NCBI RefSeq assembly: GCF_000585375.1
Contig: NZ_KK073874.1
Span: 3,720,001-3,784,000 of the forward strand
Reading direction: 5' to 3'
Origin: Cryptosporangium arvum DSM 44712
Lineage (GTDB): Bacteria > Actinomycetota > Actinomycetes > Mycobacteriales > Cryptosporangiaceae
DNA length: 64,000 bases
The stretch's first letter is position 1; each line of letters starts with the position of its first letter. The notes under the pieces were generated by a model. That model saw only the letters and a list, made by a program, of their open reading frames with translations. It was not told the DNA's origin and made no database searches. Made by a program: the position numbers and the translations under genes. Below are positions 42,452 to 50,426 of this stretch, one piece after another.

Positions 42452-42881
42452 TCAGAGCACGCCGCATCGCCAGAGGATGAAGGGACTGCTCAGGAAGAAG
42501 ATCGGACCGGCGTACCTGCGGAGCAGCCAGCGCAGGACCGACGCGTCGCCGAGTAGCAGCGTTCCGACGAGGAAGAGCAGCACGAGGAACGCGAAGATCG
42601 CGAGCCCGCAGCGGCGCAGACCGCGACGAGAATCAGACCTGCGACCAGCAGCAGCGCGGCCGCGCTCGACTGGCTGCGAACTCCGGAGAGCCGCACCACC
42701 ACGACGGTGAGCACCAGAACGACCAGGTTGCCGAGGAAGGCGCCGAGGAGGTTCTGGCCCGGCACGAGAAGGCGACGCCGAGGCTCAGGCCGAACAGCAG
42801 CACGGCGGCGCCGGTGTTGCTCTCGACGCCGCCGAACCGAACCAGCAGGAAGACGCCGACGAGCGTGCCGACGTTTCCCAC
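42452..42881 (-). pseudogene. Small multi-pass membrane protein broken by at least two frameshifts
   Basis: Three minus-strand frames in succession carry hydrophobic helices that would join into one protein. They are VGNVGTLVGVFLLVRFGGVE with GAAVLLFGLSLGVAF (from GTG 42881), then LLGAFLGNLVVLVLTVVVVR with AAALLLVAGLILVAVC, then LAIFAFLVLLFLVGTLLLGD with a tail ending RWLLRRYAGPIFFLSSPFIL before the stop at 42452. About four or five membrane segments. I do not recognise the family. The shifts lie near 42765 and 42615. Frameshifting by sequencing error would have to occur twice, so real decay is more likely. Confidence 0.55.
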
Positions 42882-43089
42882 GCGAGCCTCGAGCGCGGCG
42901 TGGTGTATCTCCCCATGTGCTCACCGTAGGGAGCAAACGCCCGCGAGGGTCGAGCGCGTGCTTGACGATCCGTGGACGGATCGTGCTCCGCCCGCCGCCG
43001 GCTTGCACTGATCCTCAACCGGCTCACGCTTTTCTTCGGGCGGGGTCGTGACCGACCTCTGACTGATCCCGCCACGACCAGGAGCGCTC

Positions 43090-43920
43090 ATGCTTGAGCA
43101 CCATCGTCCTTCGCCGAGCCGCCGGGCTCGCAGATCGATCGTCGCCGTTGCCGTCGCCGCGCTGCTCGCGACGGCGTTCGCGTCGCCCGCGGCGGCCCAG
43201 AGCCCCGGCCCCAAGTCCAAGCCGACGATCGTGCTCGTGCACGGAGCCTGGGCCGACGGCGCGAGCTGGGCGCGGGTGACCGAGCGCCTGCAGGCGCAGG
43301 GTTATCCGGTGCTGGCGGTGCCGAACCCGCTGCGTGGTCTGAGCAGCGACGCCGCGTACCTCGGCGCGTTCCTGAAGGATCACACGAGCGGTCCGGTGGT
43401 GCTGGTCGGCCACTCGTACGGTGGCGCGGTGATCACGTCCGCGGCGGCGTCCGATCCGGACGTCGAAGCGCTCGTCTACGTGAACGCCTTCGTTCCCGAT
43501 CGCGGGGAGTCGTTGCTCGGACTCCTGAGCAGCGAGGGCCCGGTCGACACGAGCATCTTCGAAGCCGTCGCCTACCCGGGTGGGTCGGGGGACGTCGACC
43601 TCTACGTCAAGGCGTCGGTCTTCCCGTCGGCGTTCGCGAACGACCTGAGCCCGGCGACGGCGAAGCAGCTGGCGGCGGCGCAGCGTCCGATCACCCGGAG
43701 CGCGCTGGGCGAGCAGGCCGGTGCGCCGGCGTGGAAGTCGCTACCCAGCTGGTATCTCCTGGGCACGGCCGATCACATCATCAGCCCGTCGCTGCAGGAG
43801 AAGATGGCTGAGCGGGCGAAGAGCAAGATCACCAAGGTCAACGCTTCCCACCTGTCGATGATCTCGCAGCCGCGCGCGGTGGAAGCCGTCATCACCGCGG
43901 CCGCGCGGTCGGTCCGCTGA
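43090..43920 (+). CDS. Secreted alpha/beta hydrolase
   Basis: 276 residues. A signal peptide (RRARRSIVAVAVAALLATAF then ASPAAAQ, cleavage near residue 37) is followed by the hydrolase core TIVLVHGAWADGASW, the nucleophile elbow VVLVGHSYGGAVIT (Ser), an acid in YLLGTADHIISP and His in VNASHLSMISQP. HGAW followed by GHSYGG is typical of the salicylate-esterase-like/haloalkane-type exported hydrolases common in actinomycetes and proteobacteria. AGGAGC precedes the ATG. It ends before a strong bidirectional hairpin. Confidence 0.9.
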   Translation: MLEHHRPSPSRRARRSIVAVAVAALLATAFASPAAAQSPGPKSKPTIVLVHGAWADGASWARVTERLQAQGYPVLAVPNPLRGLSSDAAYLGAFLKDHTSGPVVLVGHSYGGAVITSAAASDPDVEALVYVNAFVPDRGESLLGLLSSEGPVDTSIFEAVAYPGGSGDVDLYVKASVFPSAFANDLSPATAKQLAAAQRPITRSALGEQAGAPAWKSLPSWYLLGTADHIISPSLQEKMAERAKSKITKVNASHLSMISQPRAVEAVITAAARSVR

Positions 43921-43966
43921 CGGCTTATCCGGGGTGCCGGTGCCGACCCGGCTGATGTCGTCGGCG

Positions 43967-43996
43967 GCTCGGGGCAGGGGAAACCCTGCCCCGAGC
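43967..43996. terminator. Bidirectional intrinsic terminator
   Basis: GCTCGGGGCAGGG-GAAA-CCCTGCCCCGAGC is a perfect 13-bp stem with a GAAA tetraloop, exactly between the convergent hydrolase and membrane protein genes. It has no long U-tract, which is usual in high-GC actinomycetes. Confidence 0.8.
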
Positions 43997-44001
43997 GGTG
44001 G

Positions 44002-44562
44002 TCAGGGGGGTGCGATCAGGCCGCCGGCGAAGAACAGGAAGTACAGGGTGCCGACGAACGCGGCCAGGATCGCCCCACCGACGGCGCGGCCGCCCAACCG
44101 TCCGTGCGTGCCCGCCCAGATCGCGAGGCCGGCCACCGCGAACGCACCCAGCACGACCTCCTGCAGCACGATGTGGGTGACCGACATCCCGGCCGCGTCG
44201 GCGAACCGGGCCAGCAGGACCATCTCGACGATCTGGACGGGCACGGTCACCAGCGCCAGATCACCCAGCGGGCGCGGGTCGTAGCCCTTGAGCTGCACGA
44301 TCGTCGTAGCCAGGAACTGCAGACCGTACATGCCGGTGATCGCCGAGAACAGGAGTTGCAGGCGGACGGCCGGTCCTTCGGTGCCGAGCGGCGCCGCGAC
44401 GATCAGGTGCGCCGACATGAACAGGAGCGTGACGGCGCCGAGGAGGCTGGCGGAGACCGCGACGCTCTTCACGTCGGCGGTTCCCCGGAGGTTGGCCAGG
44501 CCGTTGCCCCACAGCGCGAACGCCAGGCCGACCATGCCCAGCGTGATGGGTGCGAGCCCCAT
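44002..44562 (-). CDS. Membrane protein, probably AmiS/UreI-like amide channel
   Basis: 186 residues with about six hydrophobic segments, for example APITLGMVGLAFALWGNGLA, SVAVSASLLGAVTLLFMSAH and VGGAILAAFVGTLYFLFFAG. Spacing of NGLANLRGTADVKSVAV and AITGMYGLQFLATTIVQL recalls the NG-x-x-L...DPK-x-AV and TGLxxGFTYLY motifs of UreI/AmiS acid-activated urea and amide channels, though divergent. The start codon overlaps the stop of the acetamidase gene (TGATG), the natural partner of an amide importer. Assignment rests mainly on context and helix pattern. Confidence 0.6.
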   Translation of the reverse strand: MGLAPITLGMVGLAFALWGNGLANLRGTADVKSVAVSASLLGAVTLLFMSAHLIVAAPLGTEGPAVRLQLLFSAITGMYGLQFLATTIVQLKGYDPRPLGDLALVTVPVQIVEMVLLARFADAAGMSVTHIVLQEVVLGAFAVAGLAIWAGTHGRLGGRAVGGAILAAFVGTLYFLFFAGGLIAPP

Positions 44563-45698
44563 CAGATGAAGATGTCGAGGGGGAGGACGGCGGTGACGAC
44601 GAAGTTCGGTACGTCGACCATCTCGGAGATCTTCAGGTCCACCGCGACCGAGCAGATCGTGTAGGCCTGCTGCTCGTCGTAGCCCCACTCGTCGACCAGG
44701 TAGGCGATCATCTGGTGCAGCGCGTTGGCCGCCGCCAGGCTGGTGTCCTCGGATTCGTTGGTGCCGTCGGCCCGGATGGGGAGTCCGGTGGTGGCGTAGA
44801 AGCGCGTCGGCGTCGACCAGGCCGGTTCCGTGGTGCCGTGACCGGTGGCGAGGGCATCACGGAAGAACTGCAGGCCCTGCACCCCGCGCCGCCTCGCTTC
44901 ACCCTTGCGCAGACGCAGCTCCGCGGTGAAGGTCGCGGCCACCTCGATCGCGGTTCCGCAGACCTCGCCGTCCCCCTGCGCGAAGTGGGCGTCGGCGACG
45001 GAGAACAGCGCGCCCTCGGTGGCGACCGGGATCAGCATCGTGGTCCCCGCCGTGAGCTGCTTGACGTCGATGTTGCCGGCGATCTCCCGCGGCGGAATCG
45101 TGCGCAGCGCCTCGTCGGCGATCGCCGGATCAGCGGGTACGGCGCCGCGCGGCTCCGGACCCTTGACCGCGCCGCCGCGAGCCAGCAGCTCGGCCTCCCG
45201 GCGGAGGTAGGTCTCGCGCAGCGACGTCGACGGAGCCACTCCGATCGATCCCATGAACGGTGCTCCGGGGATCCGCACGCCGGGGATCTGTTCACTGGTG
45301 GCCCAGTTGTCGGCGATATCCCACTTGGTGATGTGCGGAGCCTGGTACGTCTCGCGCAGGAACCCGAATCCGGGCACCTGGACGGTGTAACCCCAGCGAT
45401 CACATCGCGTCGGCCCGATGCGGACCTCGAGCAGATCACCCGGTTCGGCGTCCCGCACGTACACCGGGCCGGTGTGCGGGTGGACGAGGTCGGTGGTCGC
45501 CCGGCCGACGTCGTCGTTGGTCGTGTCCTTGTCGAACTGGGAGTCCCAGGCGTCGCGGACGTCGAGGACCACGGTGTCTCCGGGGTCGACGGTGAGGATC
45601 GGCGGGATGTCCTCGTGCCAGCGGTTGTGCCCGGTGAGGGGCTCCTCGGCCAAGGTCTTCGTTTTGTCGATTTTCACGTAGTGCGTGGTGCCTGCCAT
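44562..45698 (-). CDS. Acetamidase/formamidase family protein
   Basis: 378 residues. Family hallmarks are HNRWHEDIPPILTVDPGDTV, VHPHTGPVYVRDAEPGDLLE, the loop IPGAPFMGSIGVAPS and DAHFAQGDGEVCGTAIE, with the conserved D-H pair likely in metal or substrate binding. These cytoplasmic hydrolases release ammonia from formamide, acetamide or related amides. It starts at ATG 45698 and is coupled to the putative amide channel. It faces a PAS-AraC regulator across 169 bp, suggesting amide-inducible nitrogen supply. Confidence 0.92.
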   Translation of the reverse strand: MAGTTHYVKIDKTKTLAEEPLTGHNRWHEDIPPILTVDPGDTVVLDVRDAWDSQFDKDTTNDDVGRATTDLVHPHTGPVYVRDAEPGDLLEVRIGPTRCDRWGYTVQVPGFGFLRETYQAPHITKWDIADNWATSEQIPGVRIPGAPFMGSIGVAPSTSLRETYLRREAELLARGGAVKGPEPRGAVPADPAIADEALRTIPPREIAGNIDVKQLTAGTTMLIPVATEGALFSVADAHFAQGDGEVCGTAIEVAATFTAELRLRKGEARRRGVQGLQFFRDALATGHGTTEPAWSTPTRFYATTGLPIRADGTNESEDTSLAAANALHQMIAYLVDEWGYDEQQAYTICSVAVDLKISEMVDVPNFVVTAVLPLDIFI

Positions 45699-45716
45699 GG
45701 GATCCAGACAAGCGGG

Positions 45717-45767
45717 CGGCGAATCGCGGCGACAGGCATTCCGCGCTGATCTGCCCGGCGATTCGCG
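45717..45767. promoter_or_regulatory. Direct repeat CGGCGAWTCGCG, possible regulator site
   Basis: CGGCGAATCGCG (45717-45728) and CGGCGATTCGCG (45756-45767) are near-identical 12-mers 39 bp apart, upstream of the amidase start in the divergent region with the PAS-AraC gene. Two direct repeats spaced by whole helical turns suit an AraC-type activator, though GC-rich DNA produces such repeats by chance. Confidence 0.4.
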
Positions 45768-45867
45768 CACCGCGGAGAGCGGGTTACACGGCGGACACCC
45801 GCACCCAACGCGACGGCAATGAGCTGCGACGACGCTCAGTCGAACAGCCGGATGCGGAGGATACGAC

Positions 45868-46647
45868 ATGGCGCTCGGTGAACTGTCGCAGCAGGTGCTG
45901 GAGCGGCTGCCGCGACCGGTGTGGGTCGTCGACGGCGGCGGCGAGATCGCCTTCGCCAACCTGGCTGCCGCGGCGGAGCTCGGCTGGTCCGACCCGCACG
46001 CGCTCAACGGGCTGCCCAGCCACGAAACGGCCCACCACCGGCACCCCGACGGCTCGGACTACGCGCGCGGCGACTGCCGGGTCCTGCGGCGCGGGACGGC
46101 GTTCCCGTACACCCCGGCGTCCGACGAATGGTTCATTCGCCGCGACGGCACGATGTTTCCGATCGCGTGGGCGTGCACCCCGATCGAGCTGCCCGGCGGC
46201 CCGGGAATGATCGTGTCCTTCGACGACGTCAGCGAACAGCGGGAGCAGACCCGCAGACACCGCGGCGCGCTCTGGGAGGCCGTCCGGGCCGAGCTACCCC
46301 ACACACGGACGACGCCCGACCGCGACGCGTTGCTCGGGCGCATCCGGCGCTTCGTGGCCGAGAACGCCACCGATCCCGACCTGGACCCGGCCGCGTTGGC
46401 CCGGGCCCATCACATCTCGCTGCGACTGCTGCAGGCGTTGTTCGCCGACTCCGGCTCCTCACCGGCCCGCTTCATCCGCGACCAGCGGCTCCTGGAAGCA
46501 CGCCGGCTCCTCGACGAGGGGGAGTCGATCTCCCGGGCCGGTTCCCTGAGCGGCTTCCCCGATCCCGGAACGTTCACGCGCGCCTTCCGGCGGCGGTTCG
46601 GCTGCACGCCGTCGGCCTTTCTCAACGGTTACCGGACGCTGCCCTGA
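45868..46647 (+). CDS. PAS domain - AraC type transcriptional regulator
   Basis: 259 residues. The N-terminal half is a PAS domain (LERLPRPVWVVDGGGEIAFA, then NLAAAAELGWSDP; the FYPR-like loop is FPIAWACTPIELPGGPGMIV). The C-terminal half is an AraC-type DNA-binding region (LARAHHISLRLLQALFADSG, then ISRAGSLSGFPDPGTFTRAF and RRRFGCTPSAFLNGYRT). PAS-AraC fusions usually control amidase or redox genes by sensing a small ligand. It is divergent from the acetamidase operon and is its probable activator. The 3' end overlaps the convergent glycosylase gene by 19 bp. Confidence 0.88.
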   Translation: MALGELSQQVLERLPRPVWVVDGGGEIAFANLAAAAELGWSDPHALNGLPSHETAHHRHPDGSDYARGDCRVLRRGTAFPYTPASDEWFIRRDGTMFPIAWACTPIELPGGPGMIVSFDDVSEQREQTRRHRGALWEAVRAELPHTRTTPDRDALLGRIRRFVAENATDPDLDPAALARAHHISLRLLQALFADSGSSPARFIRDQRLLEARRLLDEGESISRAGSLSGFPDPGTFTRAFRRRFGCTPSAFLNGYRTLP

Positions 46648-47273
46648 GGCGGTGGCTTCGTGATGCTCCACAGCAGAGCCGCGGCGTACGAGCGGTTCGG
46701 CGACCAGGGAAGTCCCAGCGCGATCGTCTCCTTCACCGTCGGCTCGGCGGGTAACTCCATCAGCTGTTGCACGCCGCGACGGATCCAGAGGTCCGGAGCG
46801 GGAAGGATGTCGGGCCGGTGCAGCTGATGGAGGACGAACAGCTGGGCGGACCAGACCCCGATACCGGGCTGCGCTACGAGCTGAGTGATCGCTTCGCCGT
46901 CGGAGAGATGGTCGAGATGCTCCAGGTCGATCCGTCCCTCGACCTGTGCGTGCGCGAGCGCGTTGAGGTACCGGGCCTTCGCCCCGGAGAGCCCGGCCGC
47001 CCGGAGCTCGACGATCTCCAGCTCCGCGAGTCGCGCGGCGGTCACCTCACCTCCGGCGCGCTGCGCGAGGCGGCCGAAGATCGTCTTCGCGGCGCGCACC
47101 GAAATCTGCTGCCCGACGATGTGGAACGCCATCGCGGCGAACTTGCTGCGGTCCGGCTCGTCGCTGTCTTGCCAGCGGAACGGGTCGACCTCGCCGTACA
47201 GGTCGACGAGACGCGCGAACCGCGGCTCGGCGGCCACGAGCTCGCGGTAGTGACGGTTGCTTCGCAGGTCCAT
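46629..47273 (-). CDS. DNA-3-methyladenine glycosylase II (AlkA-like, HhH-GPD)
   Basis: 214 residues, a compact version without the extra N-terminal domain of E. coli AlkA. The segment AAMAFHIVGQQISVRAAKTI is the family opening, LVAQPGIGVWSAQLFVL is the helix-hairpin-helix, and LPAPDLWIRRGVQQLMEL contains the catalytic Asp that attacks the glycosidic bond. It removes alkylated purines in base excision repair. The gene runs between the convergent PAS-AraC gene and a promoter region of 140 bp with no visible alkylation-response site. Confidence 0.92.
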   Translation of the reverse strand: MDLRSNRHYRELVAAEPRFARLVDLYGEVDPFRWQDSDEPDRSKFAAMAFHIVGQQISVRAAKTIFGRLAQRAGGEVTAARLAELEIVELRAAGLSGAKARYLNALAHAQVEGRIDLEHLDHLSDGEAITQLVAQPGIGVWSAQLFVLHQLHRPDILPAPDLWIRRGVQQLMELPAEPTVKETIALGLPWSPNRSYAAALLWSITKPPPQGSVR

Positions 47274-47413
47274 GGTCTCGATCCTCGGCGTGCTCCGGCC
47301 CTGGTCGACGCGGAATCTACGGGGGCGCAGTGCACGGCCACTGGAGTTGCCCGCCCGGTGACTCGAAGTGATCTCCGGCGCGCCGGCCGAGGCTCCAGCG
47401 CCGGCCGGCCGGC

Positions 47414-48010
47414 CTAGGCCGTGAACCGGACGGGGGCGCCGGGCGCGGGCACCGCCACGTCGTGGACCGACGGATGGATGCCCACGTACTCGCAGGCCAC
47501 CCGCAGCAGGTCCGGCATGCCGTCGGCGTCCGGATCGTCCTCGTCCTCGAACGGCTGGAAGGCGTCCGCCACCAGCGCGAGGAGCACCTCGCGCAAGGCG
47601 GGGTCGTCGGTTCGCACCACCTCGGGCTCGTCGGCGTCGACCTCGGCGACCGCCGCGCCGTCCCGAGTGATCACGAGCCGCTCGGCGCCGCTGCTCGGGC
47701 TGAGATACGCGGTCACCGCGACCGTGCCCATCGACAGCGGCCCACCCCAGCGGTAGAGGCCCATCCCGCCGTTCTCCTCGACCAGGACGGCGTGCCCGCC
47801 GACGTCGAACGCCGCGACCGGCACGTAGTCGCCCCCGAGCAGCCGGGCTTCCCGCCGGAGGGCGTCGTAGACGCGGGGCAGCACACCCGGCACGCCCGCT
47901 CGCCGCAGGGCCTCGGTGGACGAGATCGCGAGCGCGATCGTGATGCAGTAGCCCGGGCCGAGGTCGAGGCCGGCCCGGCCGATCCAGTCCGGCGAGTATT
48001 CGTCGAGCAC
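47414..48010 (-). CDS. DUF6461 family protein
   Basis: 198 residues. The segments DLGPGYCITIALAISSTEAL, VAAFDVGGHAVLVEENGGMG, LSMGTVAVTAYLSPSSGAER and FQPFEDEDDPDADGMPDLLR follow the DUF6461 pattern: a C-t-x-x-x-G start, VGG-A-LVE-NG, a SxGTxAVx strand and an FDP...PD end. DUF6461 proteins are soluble, often encoded near immunity- or SMI1-like proteins in actinomycetes; no function is known. It follows the SARP gene on the same strand with 46 bp between, so the pair may be co-transcribed. Confidence 0.65.
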   Translation of the reverse strand: MLDEYSPDWIGRAGLDLGPGYCITIALAISSTEALRRAGVPGVLPRVYDALRREARLLGGDYVPVAAFDVGGHAVLVEENGGMGLYRWGGPLSMGTVAVTAYLSPSSGAERLVITRDGAAVAEVDADEPEVVRTDDPALREVLLALVADAFQPFEDEDDPDADGMPDLLRVACEYVGIHPSVHDVAVPAPGAPVRFTA

Positions 48011-48056
48011 AGCAGTTCTCCGTTCGGTCCGGGGCGGCGGGCGGTGGCCGGCGCGC

Positions 48057-50108
48057 TCAGCCGGCCAGAGGAGGGGGGAGCTCGCTGCGTACCGGTGGTG
48101 CCTCGAGCAAACCTGCCGTGTGCGAGTCGCCGCGTGCGTAGTACTGGCTCAGGCGGGTGACCGCGGCGGCCCGGTCCGGCGTGGAGTCGGTGGCGAGCGA
48201 CACCTCGTGGCCGTAGGCGCGTACCAGTACGTGCGCGGAGTACACGCCCCGGTCGTCTTCCTCGAGCAACGTCGCGAGCGTGAGTTCACGCAGCGACGCC
48301 CGAACGGCCGCCGGCGTGGTGCCGCACAGGCTCGCGCAGGCCCCCGCGGTGGCACCCGCGGACAGGGTCAGCGGGAACAGCCGGAGGAGCCGGGCGGCCT
48401 CCGGGCTGAGCCGGCGGTACGACCATTCGAAAGCCGACAGCAGATCGCTCAGGGGAGAGCCACCGGAGAAGCTCGTCGGGCGCTCGTAGCCGTCGCGGAG
48501 CTCGTTCGCCACGGTGGCGAGCGACCGGCGCGGGCGGGAGCTCAGCCACCCGGCCACGCTCGCCAGCGCGAGCGGCAGACGTCCGCACCGGGCGATGATT
48601 TCGTCGAGGGTCGTCGCCTGGGCCGCGAGCTCGGCGGCGGACAGGTGGCGCGAGCGCTCCAGGCGTCGGCGGAGCAGCGACCGCGCGGACGGGAGGTCCG
48701 GAAGGTCGACGTGCAGCAGGTGGGCGCCGTCGTGCACGGCGAGGCCGACGAGGGGCGTGCGGCTGGTCACGAGAACCAGGCAGCCGGTCGAATTCGGAAG
48801 CAACGGACGTACCTGCGCCACGTCCCGGGCGTTGTCCAGGACCACGAGGATCCGCTTCCGCGCGGTCAGGCTGCGGTAGGCCCCCGTCCGGGCGTCGAGC
48901 GTTGCCGGGATGTTCCCCTCCGGCACGTCGAGTGAGGACAGCAGTGAGCGCAGCGCGTCGCCGGCCGACAGGTCGTCCTCGTCCGCGCAGTCTCCGCGCA
49001 GGTCCAGGTAGAGCTGTCCGTCGGTGAACCGGTCGGCGACCTGGTGCGCGAAGCGGGTGGCCAGCGCCGATTTCCCCACGCCGCCCATCCCGTCCATCGC
49101 CACGATCAGCGGGCTCGTCCGGACCTCGGAGAGCAGATCGGCGAGGAACGTCAGCTCGCGGCCGCGCCCGACGAACGTCGGCAGGGCCGGCGGGAGCTGG
49201 GCCGGTTGTGCGTCCGGGCCCGGAACCGGTGTGTCGAGCGGCTCGTGGTCGGGCGCCGAGGCGCCGGTCTGACTCAGGACCTTCCGCTGTGCCTCCTGGA
49301 GAGCCGGGCCGGGATCGATGCCGAGCTCCTCGGCGAGTCGCTCCCGGGTCGCCCGGAACACCGCGAGGGCCTCCGCCTGCTGACCGTCGGCGGCCAACGC
49401 GCGCGCGAGGCCGGCCTGGACGTGTTCGTGCAGCGGCGCCATCCGTGCCGCCAGCCGCAGCGACGGCAGCACCCGGGACGATTGGTTCAGCGCGACCGCG
49501 AGGTCGGCGGCCGCGCAGCAGGCCTCGTGGAACTCGCCGTCCAACGCCGTATGGAGCCCGGTCGCCGCCGACTCGCGGGCCAGCGCGTCCGCCGTGGAGC
49601 CGCTCCAGAGACGGAGCGCGTCGACGTACCGGTCGAGAGCGTCGTCCGGGCGGCCCGCCGCATGCTCGTCCTTCGCCGCCTTGGTGAGCCGGCGGAAGCT
49701 CGTCAGGTCGAGAGTTCCCGGGCGAGCAGTGAAGAGGTAGCCGTTTCCCTGGCGCACGAGGTAAGAGCCCATCTCCCGGGCGGGAAGCGCCGGCTCCAGC
49801 AGCCGGCGCAGCAATCCGACGTACTTGTGGATGACGTTGAGCGCGCTGGCCGGGGCCTTGTCGTCCCAGATCAGGTCGATGAGGTCGTTCGTGCTGATCG
49901 GCCGTCCGTCCCGGGAGAGCAAGAGGGCCAGCAGGTAGGCCTGCTGCGGTGGGCCTGCGTCCAGCTCGACCCCGTTCCGCCAGATCCGTAGCGGGCCGAG
50001 TATCTGGAGCCGGAGGTCGGCGTCGGCCGCCGCCCGCGGACCGGTGGCCGTGCGGAGAGTGCTGACTGATGCGGACACGTCCGTCCCCCTGATCGGTAAC
50101 CGGTTCAT
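48057..50108 (-). CDS. AfsR/SARP family regulator (OmpR-like HTH, BTAD, NB-ARC)
   Basis: 683 residues. The N-terminal OmpR-like winged helix (about 33-115) has LQILGPLRIWRNGVELDAGP, LIWDDKAPASALNVIHKYVG and LLRRLLEPALPAREMGSYLV. BTAD follows at about 120-270 (FRATRERLAEELGIDPGPAL). The NB-ARC ATPase has Walker A MDGMGGVGKSALATRFAH and kinase-2 KRILVVLDNARDVAQVRPLL, then a winged-helix region ending at about 640; the C-terminal TPR domain of AfsR is missing. Such proteins bind direct heptamer repeats and activate secondary metabolism. It is divergent from a LAL regulator across 318 bp with a palindrome. Confidence 0.92.
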   Translation of the reverse strand: MNRLPIRGTDVSASVSTLRTATGPRAAADADLRLQILGPLRIWRNGVELDAGPPQQAYLLALLLSRDGRPISTNDLIDLIWDDKAPASALNVIHKYVGLLRRLLEPALPAREMGSYLVRQGNGYLFTARPGTLDLTSFRRLTKAAKDEHAAGRPDDALDRYVDALRLWSGSTADALARESAATGLHTALDGEFHEACCAAADLAVALNQSSRVLPSLRLAARMAPLHEHVQAGLARALAADGQQAEALAVFRATRERLAEELGIDPGPALQEAQRKVLSQTGASAPDHEPLDTPVPGPDAQPAQLPPALPTFVGRGRELTFLADLLSEVRTSPLIVAMDGMGGVGKSALATRFAHQVADRFTDGQLYLDLRGDCADEDDLSAGDALRSLLSSLDVPEGNIPATLDARTGAYRSLTARKRILVVLDNARDVAQVRPLLPNSTGCLVLVTSRTPLVGLAVHDGAHLLHVDLPDLPSARSLLRRRLERSRHLSAAELAAQATTLDEIIARCGRLPLALASVAGWLSSRPRRSLATVANELRDGYERPTSFSGGSPLSDLLSAFEWSYRRLSPEAARLLRLFPLTLSAGATAGACASLCGTTPAAVRASLRELTLATLLEEDDRGVYSAHVLVRAYGHEVSLATDSTPDRAAAVTRLSQYYARGDSHTAGLLEAPPVRSELPPPLAG

Positions 50109-50426
50109 GCGACGTGTTCGGCCAGGTCGAACCGCCGGCGATCTGTTGACCGCGCCTACGTCACCCGCTCAGCCTCGGACGGGCGGCTGGCCCGTGCATC
50201 CGCCACCGGCCGGTGGTGGGTGGCCGGCGCGGCCCGGCCGGTCGGCGCGCGCCGGTCGGACCACTGGCTCCCGGTCAGTGCCGGCCGGATCGAGGTCAGT
50301 GCGGTTGAAGTAAGACGTCAGTTCGCCTCGGCAGACTGCCCGTGCGATCGGCAGAAGTGGGGTCGCCGCAGCAGAAAACGGGGATGACCTAATGACGAGA
50401 GAGCTTTGCCGCGGTAGTGGGCGGCT
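50109..50426. promoter_or_regulatory. Regulatory intergenic region with a 14-bp palindrome between SARP and LAL genes
   Basis: CCACCGGCCGGTGG (50203-50216) is a perfect 7+7 palindrome about 95 bp upstream of the SARP start and 210 bp upstream of the LAL start. The rest is GC-rich with no gene and no clear -10/-35 pair. GC content makes such palindromes more frequent, so its role is tentative. Confidence 0.4.
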
